Source: Atherinomorus stipes (taxonomy: Eukaryota; Chordata; Actinopteri; Atheriniformes; Atherinidae). Taken from it: a stretch of 64,000 nucleotides of DNA. The notes beneath the pieces were generated by a model. The model was given only the letters and a program-made list of their open reading frames with translations. It was not told where the DNA came from and did no database searches. Position numbers and translations under genes: made by a program. Numbering within the stretch: the first letter of the stretch is position 1; the number at the start of each line of letters is the position of its first letter. This document shows, piece by piece, positions 1 through 12,691 of this stretch. Location of the stretch: assembly GCA_023101725.1 (NCBI GenBank), contig JALJCO010008724.1:62001-126000 (forward strand), read 5' to 3'.

Positions 1-1120
1 CTGCCACTGTACTGTAAAGGCTAATGTTGCCATTAGCCTTTACTAGCAAGTGAATGAAAACTATATAATAGCTCCATCATCATATCATAAACATGTCAAC
101 TATGATGTGCAGTGATATGAGTAAAACTCAAAGCTGGTCGTGTTATTATCATATCAGATGATCATTCGTCTGATCTTAGAAGCAAAGCAATGTCAGGCCT
201 GCTTCAAATACAGCTAAGAATATCAGGTGCTGTCAGCTTTTTACGCTTCTTGGAGCAGATTCTTGACCTATTGCCCCCTTGTCTTCATGATCAGACACTT
301 GTGGCCCAGCTTGGGCCCACTTCATGTCTCTTTTGGAGACCATTCAGTTATCCTATACAGTATGCTATGTTATACTTTAAAGCAGCGTTTGAGTTTGTGC
401 CACATGTTCTGGATAACTTGTAGATGTGTGCATTTTAATGAGATGTAGGTTGACACCAGCTGAGGAGAAACACCCTTTAACAAGAATTTGTGGATCATAT
501 TGATCCAGGTTCATAACTTGTCAGAAAAAGTGATGCCATCTGTATTCTACTAAAAACGATACCTACCAGGCAAAGTTTCAGCTTTACCACAGATGTCAAA
601 TTATTATTCGGTCTATCACCATTTTTTCCATGATTAAAGGCAACTTAAAATCTCAACACAATTTGAACTGATACATTACAGCTGATTTGTTGACCCTTCT
701 TTATAGTTATCCTCAGAGCTAATGCAGACATGACGAGAGAGAATACCAAACTTTACTAAGGAAAAATAGACTTTTGGATTACTTAGTAACTTACCACATG
801 ATGAGCAGCACTTTGTAGACTGTAGCTAAATGCCTCTTACATGTCTTTTCTTTTTTCGTGTTTAACACCTGAATGGCTTATCTTTGTGTTTGCAGAGCTT
901 TCTACCAAACAGGATTAGCGAGTTTTACTGCATATGAAACCTCCCGGCAGCAAGGTAAACAGTGATGACAGAGCCGGAGTGGAGGTAGTTTCATTTTTAA
1001 ATGTTAAACACTGAGTGTATTTCAAACAGCAAGTTTCAAGCTAAAACAGAATTTTTGGGAAGAAAAGAGTGTGGGAAAAGTCTAGTCACGCATCAAAGAG
1101 TGCAAGCATGAGGTATATGA
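1..1120. other. upstream sequence without a recognisable gene
   Basis: No coding region that I can support lies here; the open frames near 190-450 are short and have no family resemblance. A stretch at 895-952 is bounded by a pyrimidine-rich AG acceptor-like and a GTAAAC donor-like sequence, so it could be a non-coding exon of the next gene or of a gene outside the window. That is speculative. This stretch lies outside the 10 kb duplicated unit. Confidence 0.4.
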
Positions 1121-1199
1121 CCCAAGGTGTGCACAGAAGTGAGCACTGCAGTTGCACCTGTAATTCCTGTAATGCAGAACTTCCTAGTTGGTAAAAAAC

Positions 1200-1270
1200 A
1201 CACAGCTAACCAGCACTCCTAACTGTCTGACTCAGAGCATGCTGCGGTCAAAACCACCTGCAGGACAAAG
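1200..1270 (+). other. possible 5' non-coding exon of ART twin 1
   Basis: A strong donor (AAAG|GTAAGC) follows base 1270. A good acceptor (pyrimidine run then CAG, ending at 1476) lies two bases before the start codon at 1479. Together they suggest a spliced 5' UTR exon and a roughly 206-base intron. The same pair is kept in unit 2 (donor after 11323, acceptor ending 11529). The 5' limit of the exon is not visible. Confidence 0.35.
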
Positions 1271-1478
1271 GTAAGCCAAAACTTTTCCTACTTTATTGCT
1301 AAATAGTAAAATAATGTTCTTTTAGGGATAATGAAAAATTTTACAATGCTACTGGTCAGGTTTATTGCTTATCGCCTCAACCATCAAGCATGAGGATCTG
1401 AAGTGTTCGTGCTAACAGGACAACAATTCAAAGTCTGATGCATGTCTGTGACTCTTGGTGCTTTGTTTTCATCCAGAT

Positions 1479-2638
1479 ATGAAGCGTAAGAAGCCATCAG
1501 TGTGTGAGCTGGGATTTCTGGCAAACTATGCAGCCTTTTGCGTGGTGGTGGTGGTGCTGCTGCTGTTGTACAATGACCCATTTCTCCTCCTCTGGTGGCC
1601 TCAGAGACCTGCAGAGGTGAGGTTACGGTTCCTTTTCCCATGAACTAAAAAACCAAAACCATCACAATTAAAGATTTTCTTTATTTTTTTAGTCTTTAAT
1701 TTTCAATTTTTGATTTCACTCACTTTGATTTCTCTGATCTGCCCCTGCAGAGATCTCAGACTGCTATTTTGCCTCTGGATATGGCCTCAGATTCCATTGA
1801 TGACATGTATGATGGCTGCCGCTCTGAAGCTGCCTCTCTGATAGACTTGTTTGGAGTGTTTGAGTGGCAGTTTAACAGAGACTTCAGTTATGCCTGGGCT
1901 TTTGTGGAGAAATATGCAAAAAAGCCTGCGCACATGCACATAAAAGAAGACCATGCCATAGTTGTGTATATGTTCACATATTTGGCTTATATCAGACAAA
2001 ATTTCAACAAAGCAGTGAAAACTGGAAAAGACAAATACAACACTGATGGATTTAGGTTCCATTATTTCTACTTCTACTTGACTGATGCCATTCATGCTCT
2101 GCGTCACAATCGGACGTCGTGCAGAACCACCTATTACAGGACCAGGTACCAGTTTGAGCGAAATCTCATCAACGCAAACATGCGCTTTGGTTCCTTCATC
2201 TGGGCGACTTCAAGCAAGCAAACATCTGGATTCCATGGCAACGTCTCCTGTTTTGAGATCTACACCTGCTTTGGAGCTGATATATCATATTACTCCAGCG
2301 TAAACCTAAAGGGGCAAGTGCTTATTCCTACTTATGAGGTTTTCAAAATCACAGATGTTCTTACAAGTGATCCATGGTGCAGCGTGGTCTACAAACTACA
2401 GAGCACCAAAATACCACGGACAAATCAAAACTGCAAACTGAGTCAAAGAAGAACATATTTTGTAGCTGGGTTACCTGACTGGCCTGGAGAAAATCTAGCC
2501 ATGTCTGTATGTGCAATACTGCTGATAATGCTGGTTATAATTTCTGCCATTCTAATTAAACGCAAGCAGAGGTGTTTTGTGGCAGCTGTGCTGGGTGCTC
2601 TGCTGGTGCTGATAATCACTGTGTTAATGTTCAGTTAA
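1479..2638 (+). CDS. membrane-anchored ecto-ADP-ribosyltransferase-like protein, catalytic Glu lost (twin 1)
   Basis: Two exons, 1479-1616 and 1751-2638, joined in phase 0 (GAG|GTGAGG donor, CTGCAG|AGA acceptor), give 341 residues. The family is the arginine-specific mono-ADP-ribosyltransferases, which use NAD+ to modify extracellular or luminal proteins. Recognised features are the LDMA-DSIDDMYDGC start of the mature domain (from about residue 55), the YYRT arginine (about 176), a TSS serine region (about 200) and the TCFGADIS and VLIPTYEVF core. The ExE signature just before VLIP reads K-G-Q (233-235), so both glutamates, including the catalytic one, are replaced. The N-terminus (basic MKRKK then a run of V and L) looks like an uncleaved signal anchor. 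The tail has two hydrophobic segments (about 297-315 and 322-339) split by KRKQRC. I infer a membrane-bound pseudoenzyme with intact reading frame; a substrate or ligand cannot be named. Confidence 0.85.
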
Positions 2639-2960
2639 CCAGTAAAGAAAGAGAGCTAATAGTAAGATAATGAGAAACATTATCTAATATACAGGCTATG
2701 GAGTTCACTTCGAAATCCTCTGTAAAGTTGTTCATCTCCTGTCATGCTGCGTTCCATTTGAACTCGAAAGTTGGAAATTCCCAGCTCCGAGAAGAAAGTT
2801 TAAACTGGGATGGCCCCTGAGGCTGGATTTCTGACTTGGAAAGAATACTTGCCACCTCCAAGTTTACATTTAAAGATGGCTGCACACTGCATTAGCAGCA
2901 CAGACTGTTAATAGAAAGGGACAAACCTTCCGCTCACATGACCCGTTGGTTTCTGATGAG
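2639..2960. other. 3' flank of ART twin 1
   Basis: Sequence between the stop codon and the dispersed repeat. No clear AATAAA polyadenylation signal is seen close to the stop; the first one is inside repeat DNA near 3443. No gene seen. Confidence 0.4.
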
Positions 2961-3191
2961 CTAAAAGTGAAGCCAGTTGGGCGTGTCCCACCATCGCCAT
3001 CTTGCTGTGTCACGTGTGTTGTCACTCCTGGAAAATACTAAAAATGGGCAAAGTCGAGGCCGCTCCGAGCTGCGGGGCAAATGATTGACAGCTGATGTTC
3101 CTCGGGCTAAACGCTAACTGAGCTAACTTGAAACGAACAGCGAACAAAGATAAGCCCCCTAAACGGCGGGGTAAAGGTAAGACACGCTTAG

Positions 3192-3965
3192 GGTGAAATG
3201 GGATTCACCCTAAGCCCATTTCACCTTTTGGCCCTACCCCTTAGCCCTTCCCCTCCGTTTTGCGCGTTCATGTGTAGGGGTAGGGGTGTCCCAATACCTG
3301 AAGGGCTAAGGGGTAGGGCTATATACCCCTTCAAACGAAGATTTTTCGGGAGCACACTTCAAACGAAGGGGTATGAAAATCATTGGCACGATGGCTGCTA
3401 CTGAGTCCAAAAACATACACAAATGAAAATATTTCTCCATAAATAAAGTTTAAAAAGTGTGAAAACCATTATATAGTCTAGTTTAATGCTGTTTAAATGT
3501 TTAACGGTCATTTTCGTTGTAAAATGCACGTGAAAAAAAATCTCGAGTACTACATTGAGACTTCAGTTATATAAACGCTACCAGGCTAAAAACCAGCGGT
3601 GCTCTGTAAGCAGCCCTGATCATTTACACTGATAAATGATCAATAAAAAATTCGGCAACATTGCTGCTGGTCTTCATTTACATGGAGGTCCTTCGTGGGA
3701 TATAACACAAGCAGGGATTGTATGCACAAATCGAATTTGCTTGTTAACGTTAATCCAGAGCTGTAGACGGCTGATTTCTCCAGATTTGCGCCGACAGCTC
3801 AGCACACATCTGCTTACACACAAGCCGGCGGGATCGCTGATGACGTATTTGATTATTGAAGGGGTGTCTCAATTTGTAGGGGTTGACTTTGTAGCTTCGT
3901 TGTAAGTGCAAGGGCCAAGGGGAAGGGGTAAGGGGTAGGGGTAAAAAAGAGAATTGGGATTGGGC
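3192..3965. mobile_element. CCCTTA-rich non-autonomous DNA element
   Basis: Sits in copy A of the dispersed repeat between two CTTAG pentamers (3187-3191 and 3966-3970), whereas the copy at 53.84 kb reads straight through with a single CTTAG. That empty site defines the insertion. Both ends are rich in ACCCCTACCCCTTA/AGGGGTAAGGGGTAG, and the right end, GGGATTGGGCC, is the family end I associate with fish hAT-type MITEs. Superfamily assignment is tentative. The open frame at 3636-3905 is a chance frame inside the element. Confidence 0.65.
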
Positions 3966-4092
3966 CTTAGACTTGCTATTATCTGACTAAAAACCGCCGT
4001 TGTGCTGCTCTGCCACCGGTCGGCAGGCCGGGCTTCCGGTCCGTCGCATGTCAATCAAAAGGACATGCCCGTAATTATGAGTAACTTCAAGA

Positions 4093-4497
4093 TTAAAGGA
4101 ATAGTTCACCCACAGAATGATGTAACTTTATTTTCCACTTACCCTCATGGTGAGCAAGACTCTGGAGCACTTTTTTAATATCTCAAATGCAGCCGGCGAT
4201 CAGGAAGGCTTCTCGTTTTCCCCCAACTTTCATATAATTTTGCTGGGGTCCAAGCCAAAAAGGTCCATTTTCAGCATGAAGCAGAAAATGTGTTGTTCCC
4301 TGCCCATGAGGTGTTAAAAATGGACACGTTTTAACTATAGAAGCAGTTTGTGGCCATCTGCCATGGCTTCCAACAAGAAGACTTCCTGATTGCCGGCTGC
4401 ATTTGAGATACAGTCTATCCACATGGTGAGTCTTGCTCACCATGAGGGAAAGTGGAAAATAAGGTTAAGTCATTCTGTCAGTGAACTATTCCTTTAA
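4093..4497. mobile_element. TTAA-flanked foldback MITE (shortened form)
   Basis: Terminal inverted repeats begin AAAGGAATAGTTCAC and run, with mismatches, through CCCTCATGGTGAGCAAGACTC. The element is flanked by TTAA (4093-4096 and 4494-4497), the target of piggyBac- and Kolobok-type transposons. The unit 2 copy at 14149-14788 is about 235 bases longer and keeps the inner part of the right arm. The ORF here on the minus strand is a chance frame. Confidence 0.8.
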
Positions 4498-4982
4498 ATA
4501 ACGGATGGGATATAAAAAAAAAATTCACCCCCCTTACAGTTGACATGAAGGTAAACTTGACCTATTGAACCTAAAATGATTTTTTGAACCAGGCTTTAAA
4601 CATGTTTATTTCTGCTGTGACTTTGGCATTTTTAACATGGGAATCTATGGGGATTTGCTCTGTTTTGCAGCCCCTAGCGAATGAAGGGAGAACTACAAAC
4701 AATGACTTCTTCCAGGTAGCCTCATAGTTGGCCCCCGGAGGTTGCCCCTTGGTTAGCTGTGGTAGAGGCTCCTGTGATGTCACATTTATTTGCACTTCTG
4801 ACTAATTTTTATTCCATTAAATCGGTCCAACATGTAGTAGTGTTCAATATTTTTTATGTGGTATCTGTGAACTACAACACCAGTTGTGCTAACAACAGCT
4901 AATAACAGTAGCTTTAGCAAACATGTTGTTTTGTTAGGCTGCTATCTTTTACCAGTAAACTGGAATACAGTTAAAGGCATGT

Positions 4983-5082
4983 GGCAAGGTGCAACAGAGG
5001 GCCCAGACAGGATTTGATCCCCAGACTCCTGGGTGAGAGTCATGTGCGCTAACCACTCAACCAAAGGACCATCCCTGTGGCC
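4983..5082 (-). repeat. tRNA-derived SINE head (minus strand)
   Basis: Read on the minus strand this has a tRNA-like A box (TTGAGTGGTTAGCGC) and B box (GGATCAAATCC) around a Leu/Ser-like fold. The ends do not pair as an acceptor stem, so it is a SINE relic and not a working tRNA gene. Homologous copies are at 15272-15371 and 54731-54832. Confidence 0.6.
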
Positions 5083-5399
5083 AAGTAGCCAGGGCGCATG
5101 ATCTATCGGAGGCATAGTGACGGGACACCACACTGTCACACTATAGAAGATGTTTCGGCATTTCAGAAAGCAGAGACTGTTATGCATTATTCAAAAACTC
5201 ACTATGTGCGAGACCACCCTGCTAGATTCACAGCTCCCTCCCCCCGGCCACAGAATAACGTGCACGAGCCACTCCGGTGTTCAACAGACAGCAGGTACAG
5301 ATTCTAACTCATCATCTAAAACAGATGTCAGTTGTCTGAACGTTGCAAACTGCTAGCAGAATGATTGTTAATGACCTGCTGTAAACATCAGACGAGTAC

Positions 5400-7660
5400 G
5401 CGCAGCTTCCAGGACCCAGTATTTCTCTCACCAATCAATCACTCTTATTGATCAGTCTCACCTGTTGCCCGTTGAACTGACCGTCAATCACTCTTTTTTT
5501 GGTAGTAAGAGTGATTTACGAGCCAATAGACAATAGAAACATGTAAGAAATGCAGCGATGATGGCCCTCTCGTGGCCCAAAAAAGGATTTTACTGTGCAG
5601 GAAATAACCTGGTCCCCATCAGCAGCATCATGGTTAGAAGACATGTTGTCTTTTCTTAAGTTTGAGAAAATTAAGTTCTCTCTCCAAGGTTCTACTGTAA
5701 AATTTACTGCCAGACGGCAACCTTTTTTGTCTTAAGTTAATAGCCTCCATAGACTGCCTACCAAGCAGACATAATCCTTTTCTTTTCTTTTTTTTTTATT
5801 ACTTGTAATTTTTAGTATTTACCTGCACCCCCTTTTTCATTGTTAGAATTTATTGTTTTTTCATTTTATTTTAATTTTTTTTGTTTTGCTTTTCTTTTTT
5901 TGGCGGGGGGGGTTCAGTGGGGTTGGTTGGGTAGGCGGGCGAGATGGGGCAGTATGGAACTTGTACTTAGGTTATAGTAATGGTCAGTTGTGAACGTTAC
6001 GGTTGGAAATGTTTGTATTGTGTATTGTGACATAACCTCATCATGAATAATGACATTGAACATTGTCCTATGTTGCATCAATTTTCTGTTGAGCTTAATG
6101 TTTTGTCAGGTTTGTACATGCCATTTTTATATGTATACATGAAACTAATAAAATATTTAATAACAGAGATGATTGGCAGATGTTTTTTCAGCCCTAATAC
6201 TCTCACAGCTGATGTATGATAATATTATATATTTAAAGCTTTAACTAATCATAGTGTATGGGGTAGTGAACCGAGTTTTACTGAATATTGCAAAAATTGT
6301 TGAAAGAAACATCTTCTATAACGCCTTTAAGTCGGGTGTGACGTCATCCCCAGTTCCCACTTCCCAGTCCGAGGTAGTTGAACACATTATCAGTTATTCG
6401 TGTTTTTACTGAATGTTGAACTGCTTCTTTACCACTGGTGTTTAAAGTGTTGTTCTTCATCCACCTTGTGAATTATCATTTAAATTAAACACTTTGTTGG
6501 CATTTACCAAAAAATGGTGTGGAGTTTTTGCTCAGGCTCACTTTTTGTACTAAATCAAGAAGAGAAGTAAAGCTTACAAGTCATCTTTACAGCTTATTAA
6601 ATCGATATGTTGAACTACAGCTGCTTGACTGAATTGTCTTCACAAAGTTTCTCCACCCAGTTTGCACCTTTTACATTCTCTCTCACCACTTAATCTAGTA
6701 ACAAGACTGACAGACTTTAAAAATAACTTTCTTAGAAAATGATCTTTGCAGCATGAAGCAGAAAATGTGTTGTTCCCTGCCCATGAGGTGTTAAAAATGG
6801 ACAAGTTTTAACTTTAGAAGCAGTTTGTGGTCAACAAATGCAGCTGTGTTTCCAAGCAGACTTTCCGTCAAGTGACCAGTCACACAGTTATGAAAGTTTA
6901 TAGATTTTATGTATAAAGCGTATAATATGAGCAAAAAGCTGCGGATAGGCTAGGCACGTAGGTTTATTTTTCCTGCACATTTCATCTTCAGACAGCTTAA
7001 AGGACTTTACATAAAAGATTAAAAGCAAGGTGCATGATAAAACAAAAAGTAAAGCAAAAACAGAATTAAAACAAACAGAAAAGACGAAAATAAATAGGCA
7101 GCTAAAAAGGAATGAAAAAATTAGGTATCTATGAAATACATAGAGGTCTTGTACACGAGTACAAGACCTCTATGTATTTCCAGTGTGTAGCAGCCGCTTG
7201 ACATTAATACAGGAAGAGGAAAGCTTTTGATTATTTTCTTTTTCATTCTTTCACATCTGGTGTGTGCAGGAATATTTTAAACCCAGCTAGCACCATGTCA
7301 TGAGCACTGTGAAAACTTTCAAATGAATTAAATATGTTTGCCTGCAAACTTGCAAACAGAGTTGGAGTTCAGCATCCTGCATGTCAAAGTAACTTTACTG
7401 TCCCAAAAGGGAAATAAATTTGAAGCCAGGATTCAAACAACATAAACATTAACACAAAAACTTTTAAAGCCATAGATGCAACAAAGAAAAAAAAAATGCA
7501 TAAAATAAAAAGACTAAAAAGATTCCATGACTCATGAAATCAAATTATGACATCAAGACAAATAATCAAAGTCTGCAATACAGCAGCTCATGGCAAGCTC
7601 CACCACATTTAATGAGATACCAGCGTTTTAATGGCAGAAGGGAGGAAAGAAAAATACAAA
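5400..7660. other. non-coding part of unit 1
   Basis: AT-rich sequence with poly-T/poly-A tracts near 5785 and 5870, a G run near 5902 (longer in unit 2) and a fragment repeating the MITE interior (CATGAAGCAGAAAATGTG, near 6753). A roughly 20-base inverted repeat AAATACATAGAGGTCTTGTA near 7135-7180 is present in unit 1 but partly lost in unit 2. No gene is supported. Confidence 0.5.
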
Positions 7661-8052
7661 TACAGTTGTGTAAAAAAAGTTCCCCCTTCCTGATTTCTTA
7701 CTTTTTTGCATGTTTAAGCACACACACCCTTGACACATGTTTCAGATCAAACAAATTTAAATGTGAGACAAAGATAACACAAGTAAATAGAAAATGAAGT
7801 TTTTTAAATGAAGATTTGTGTTAGTGAAGGGGAGGGGTCCAAACCTCCATGGTCCTTTGTAAAAAAAAGTGATTGCCCCCCCTGTTAAAGCATAAATAAA
7901 CTGTGGTTTATCACATCTTTGGAAAGTGGAGTTCAATTTCTCTATCCACACCCAGGCCTAATTACTGCCACACCTGTTCTCAATCAAGAAATCACTTAAA
8001 TAGGACCTGCCTGATGAAGTTTAGTAGACTAAAAGATCCTCAAAAGCTAGAC

Positions 8053-9147
<1,095 letters not shown>

Positions 9148-9401
9148 TTGCAGTTGTTGCTGCTAAAGGTGGAACAACCAGTTATTAGGTTTAGGGGGCA
9201 ATCACTTTTTCACACGAGGCCATGTAGGTTTGGATCCCCCCCCCCCCCCTACTAATAAATACTTTAATTTAAAACTGCATTTTGTGTTTACTTGTGTTCT
9301 TTGTCTTATATTTGTTTGATGATCTGAAACATATGTGTGACAAACATGCAAAAAAAAAAAAAAAAAAAGAGAAAGAAATCAAACACTTTTTCACACAACT
9401 G

Positions 9402-11162
9402 TATATTGTTGTAAACTATTTTTTTTTTATAAATGTATGGCGGTCCATGTAAAACATGCAAGTCCAACACAAATTACCCCTTAGGAACAATAAAGGATAT
9501 CGTATTGTAACAGAACAAGAAAAGTAATGACTTGCAGAGATTTTTTTTCCTTTATGTTTACCTTTGAGGGGATGGGATGAAGCATTTGCAAAGTAAATGT
9601 TTCTTTTTTAAAACCCCAACATTTATCCAAGGGATTTGGTTGGCTCAAATATTTTTTTCCCCTTTACATTAATGGGGAAATTCCTGGAATGTCTGAGTGA
9701 GGGTCATATTCTGTCATTACAATTTTCATGGTATAAGCTGTATGTCAATTTAAACTAACAGCAAAGATTTATCTCAACTTAAAGGTTTAATATGTAACAT
9801 TTTTATTAAAAGCTATATTTTAAAAAAATAATACCTCCACCTGTCGTTTGGGGGTGTACAGAACGAAAGTACAACATTTCCAAGAAAAATTATATTTAGC
9901 CTAGAAATAATTATAAAATAAATTTTAACCGGTTCGATAATGGCATTATATTCAGTTGCGCATCGGCAGTGAGCCTGGCATCCCAGCGGCTGGAGTTGTT
10001 TTTCTGCCGTTGCAACTACAACCTAGACACACATGATGTCGCTGTTCTGTCCGTATCCCATATTCAACCTTTAACTGTGGTAATTTCTTACAGATTCTGC
10101 AACCAAAGTGCTTGTGATTGCATTTATTTGCAAAATAATAATAAACTTTTTCTGTTATTTCTGTGTGCATCAAGACAAACTTTGGCAAAAGACGGTGGGA
10201 TGAACAAACGGCGAAAGGCAACTACAAATTAATTTTAGTCTGAGACAAACAGACTCACAAACAGTATTAGGTTACTGTGTTGGGAGGCCTGGCATAACAC
10301 AGATAGCAAACAAAAATTCACAGTCAACAGTTGCCTTTGTGTCTTTTTGGTCTTGTAAGAGGGATTACTGTCACAGTTAGCACAAGCACTCTGGTGATGA
10401 ATTCAACTCACTGATAGTACAAACACATGTAAAGGCACAGGTGCTGTCACAGAGCAGAGATCACTATGCTACACCTGTACTTGTAGTAAAAAAAACAACT
10501 TCATATCAGGAACTTTGCATGGCTGTTTTAAGTTATAGAAAAACTGTGTGATAAGGATTTTATCTTAAAGACACACAACATAACCTTTAGATCTTAAAAA
10601 TATGTGTTTCTGACTCGTTTAGGTGCATGCCAACGTTCATTTGGCATTTTCGAGCTGTCACTACCCAGAGGCGTCCCGAGGCTCAGAAACAGCAGTACGT
10701 AAGTTTCCCATCCGGGACGCCACTGTGACGTTACAGCCAACTATTGGTTGTGCACCGTGTCACTTACTAGCAAATGCATATGAACAAGGTATCAACACCA
10801 CGGGTGTTTTGAACGCGCATGATGACAGATTCGGTAAAGAAACCCAAGTAACAGACGGACAGAACAAGAGACAAGATAAGACTGTCTTTTACTGGCTGGA
10901 GTGAATCACAGTACAGGTAGGATGCAAGATGGATGGATAGGGGGCGCGTCACTGAGAAAACTGCTAAAAGTTCCATTGCGTGTCTTTGAAAAGATTTGTT
11001 TTAACAAAGGACATAATGTGCAAAAGACCTCACATGCAAACTAGATACACAAACTCAGCAGAAAGTGACTTGAAATTTCTGTTGGTCGAGGCGTTTTTGT
11101 CAGCTTGAGTTAAGTGTGAAAGCAAACCAAAAAAAAAGGTGTGAAAATCAAACCGAGTCCCC
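9402..11162. other. 3' part of unit 1, no gene seen
   Basis: Ordinary AT-rich sequence shared with 18932-20694. Open frames at 9969-10232 and 10623-10904 recur in unit 2 only because the DNA is duplicated. They show no recognisable domain, and I see no splice context that would support them as genes. Confidence 0.5.
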
Positions 11163-11531
11163 ACCTTGGGACCCCAAGGTGTGCACAGAAGTGTGCACTG
11201 CAGTTGCACCTGTAATTCCTGTAATGCAGAACTTCCTAGTTGGTAAAAAAACACACAGCTAACCAGCTCTCCTAACTGCCTGACTCAGAGCATGCTACGT
11301 TCAGAACCACCTGGAGGACAAAGGTAAGCCAAAACTTTTCCTACTTTATTGCTTAATAGTAAAATAATGTTCTTTTAGGGATAATGAAAAATTTTACAAT
11401 GCTACTGGTCAGGTTTATTGCTTATCACCTCAACCATCAAGTATGAGGATCTGAAGTGTTCGTGCTAACAGGACAACAATTCAAAGTCTGATGCATGTCT
11501 GTGACTCTTGGTGCTTTGTTTTCATCCAGAT

Positions 11532-12691
11532 ATGAAGCGTAAGAAGCCATCAGTGTGTGGGCTGGGATTTCTGGCAAACTATGCAGCCTTTTGTGTGGTG
11601 GTGGTGGTGCTGCTGCTGTTGTACAATGACCCATTTCTCCTCCTCTGGTGGCCTCAGAGACCTGCAGAGGTGAGGTTACAGTTCCTTTTCCCATGAACTA
11701 AAAAACCAAAAGCATCACAATTAAAAATTTTCTTTATTTTTTTAGTCTTTAATTTTCAATTTTTGATTTCACTCACTTTGATTTCTCTGATCTGCCCCTG
11801 CAGAGATCTCAGACTGCTATTTTGCCTCTGGATATGGCCTCAGATTCCATTGATGACATGTATGATGGCTGCCGCTCTGAAGCTGCCTCTCTGATAGACT
11901 TGTTTGGAGTGTTTGAGTGGCAGTTTAACAGAGACTTCAGTTATGCCTGGGCTTTTGTGGAGAAATATGCAAAAAAGCCTGCGCACATGCACATAATAGA
12001 AGACCATGCCATAGTTGTGTATATGTTCACATATTTGGCTTATATCAGACAAAATTTCAACAAAGCAGTGAAAACTGGAAAAGACAAATACAACACTGAT
12101 GGATTTAGGTTCCATTATTTCTACTTCTACTTGACTGATGCCATTCATGCTCTGCGTCACAATCGGACGTCGTGCAGAACCACCTATTACAGGACCAGGT
12201 ACCAGTTTGAGCGAAATCTCATCAACGCAAACATGCGCTTTGGTTCCTTCATCTGGGCGACTTCAAGCAAGCAAACATCTGGATTCCATGGCAACGTCTC
12301 CTGTTTTGAGATCTACACCTGCTTTGGAGCTGATATATCATATTACTCCAGCGTAAACCTAAAGGGGCAAGTGCTCATTCCTACTTATGAGGTTTTCAAA
12401 ATCACAGAAGTTCTGACAAGTGACCCATGGTGCAGCGTGGTCTACAAACTACAGAGCACCAAAATACCACGGACAAATCAAAACTGCAAACTGAGTCAAA
12501 GAAGAACATATTTTGTAGCTGGGTTACCTGACTGGCCTGGAGAAAATCTAGCCATGTCTGTATGTGCAATACTGCTGATAATGCTGGTTATAATTTCTGC
12601 CATTCTAATTAAACGCAAGCAGAGGTGTTTTGTGGCAGCTGTGCTGGGTGCTCTGCTGGTGCTGATAATCACTGTGTTAATGTTCAGTTAA
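11532..12691 (+). CDS. membrane-anchored ecto-ADP-ribosyltransferase-like protein, catalytic Glu lost (twin 2)
   Basis: Exons 11532-11669 and 11804-12691 repeat the structure of twin 1 exactly and give 341 residues. The protein differs from twin 1 at three positions that I can see: E10G in the cytosolic leader, K111I, and D248E shortly after the core. The K-G-Q substitution of the ExE signature is shared, so activity was lost before the duplication. The anchor, the two-segment hydrophobic tail and the cysteine set are unchanged. The 5' UTR splice pair is also kept. With both frames open, neither copy looks like a decaying pseudogene, but the duplication is too recent for that to prove selection. 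Confidence 0.85.

Larger units (their letters stand above)
2965..4795. repeat. dispersed fish repeat, copy A, interrupted by two TIR elements
   Basis: Starts at GAAGCCAGTTGGGCGTGTC and runs through the GGCAAATGATTGACAGCTGA, ACCGCCGTTGTGCT and TGTCAATCA segments to CAGCCCCTAGCGAATGAAGG. The same series recurs at 13015-15090, 53626-54280 and 63760-64000, so it is a multi-copy repeat and not a gene. Copy A carries two later insertions, at 3192-3965 and 4093-4497, that the 53.6 kb copy lacks. Confidence 0.7.

Noticed and set aside
895..952. Exon-like segment between an acceptor and a donor
   Set aside because: Too short to judge; it gives no recognisable protein and lies outside the duplicated unit, so it was only mentioned in the flank entry.
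1384..1641. Minus-strand frame of 85 residues, with a copy at 11437-11694
   Set aside because: It is antisense to ART exon 1 and present twice only because the DNA is duplicated; Pro/Ala runs come from the GTG repeats of the signal anchor.
1787..2107. Minus-strand frame of 106 residues, with a copy at 11840-12160
   Set aside because: Shadow of the ART catalytic exon.
3187..3970. CCCTAA-like blocks taken at first for an interstitial telomere repeat
   Set aside because: The motifs vary (ACCCCTACCCCTTA), are not in TTAGGG tandem order, and the empty site at 53.84 kb shows a transposon.
9969..10232. Plus-strand frame with a copy at 19503-19766
   Set aside because: Conserved only through recent duplication; no domain, no splice context.
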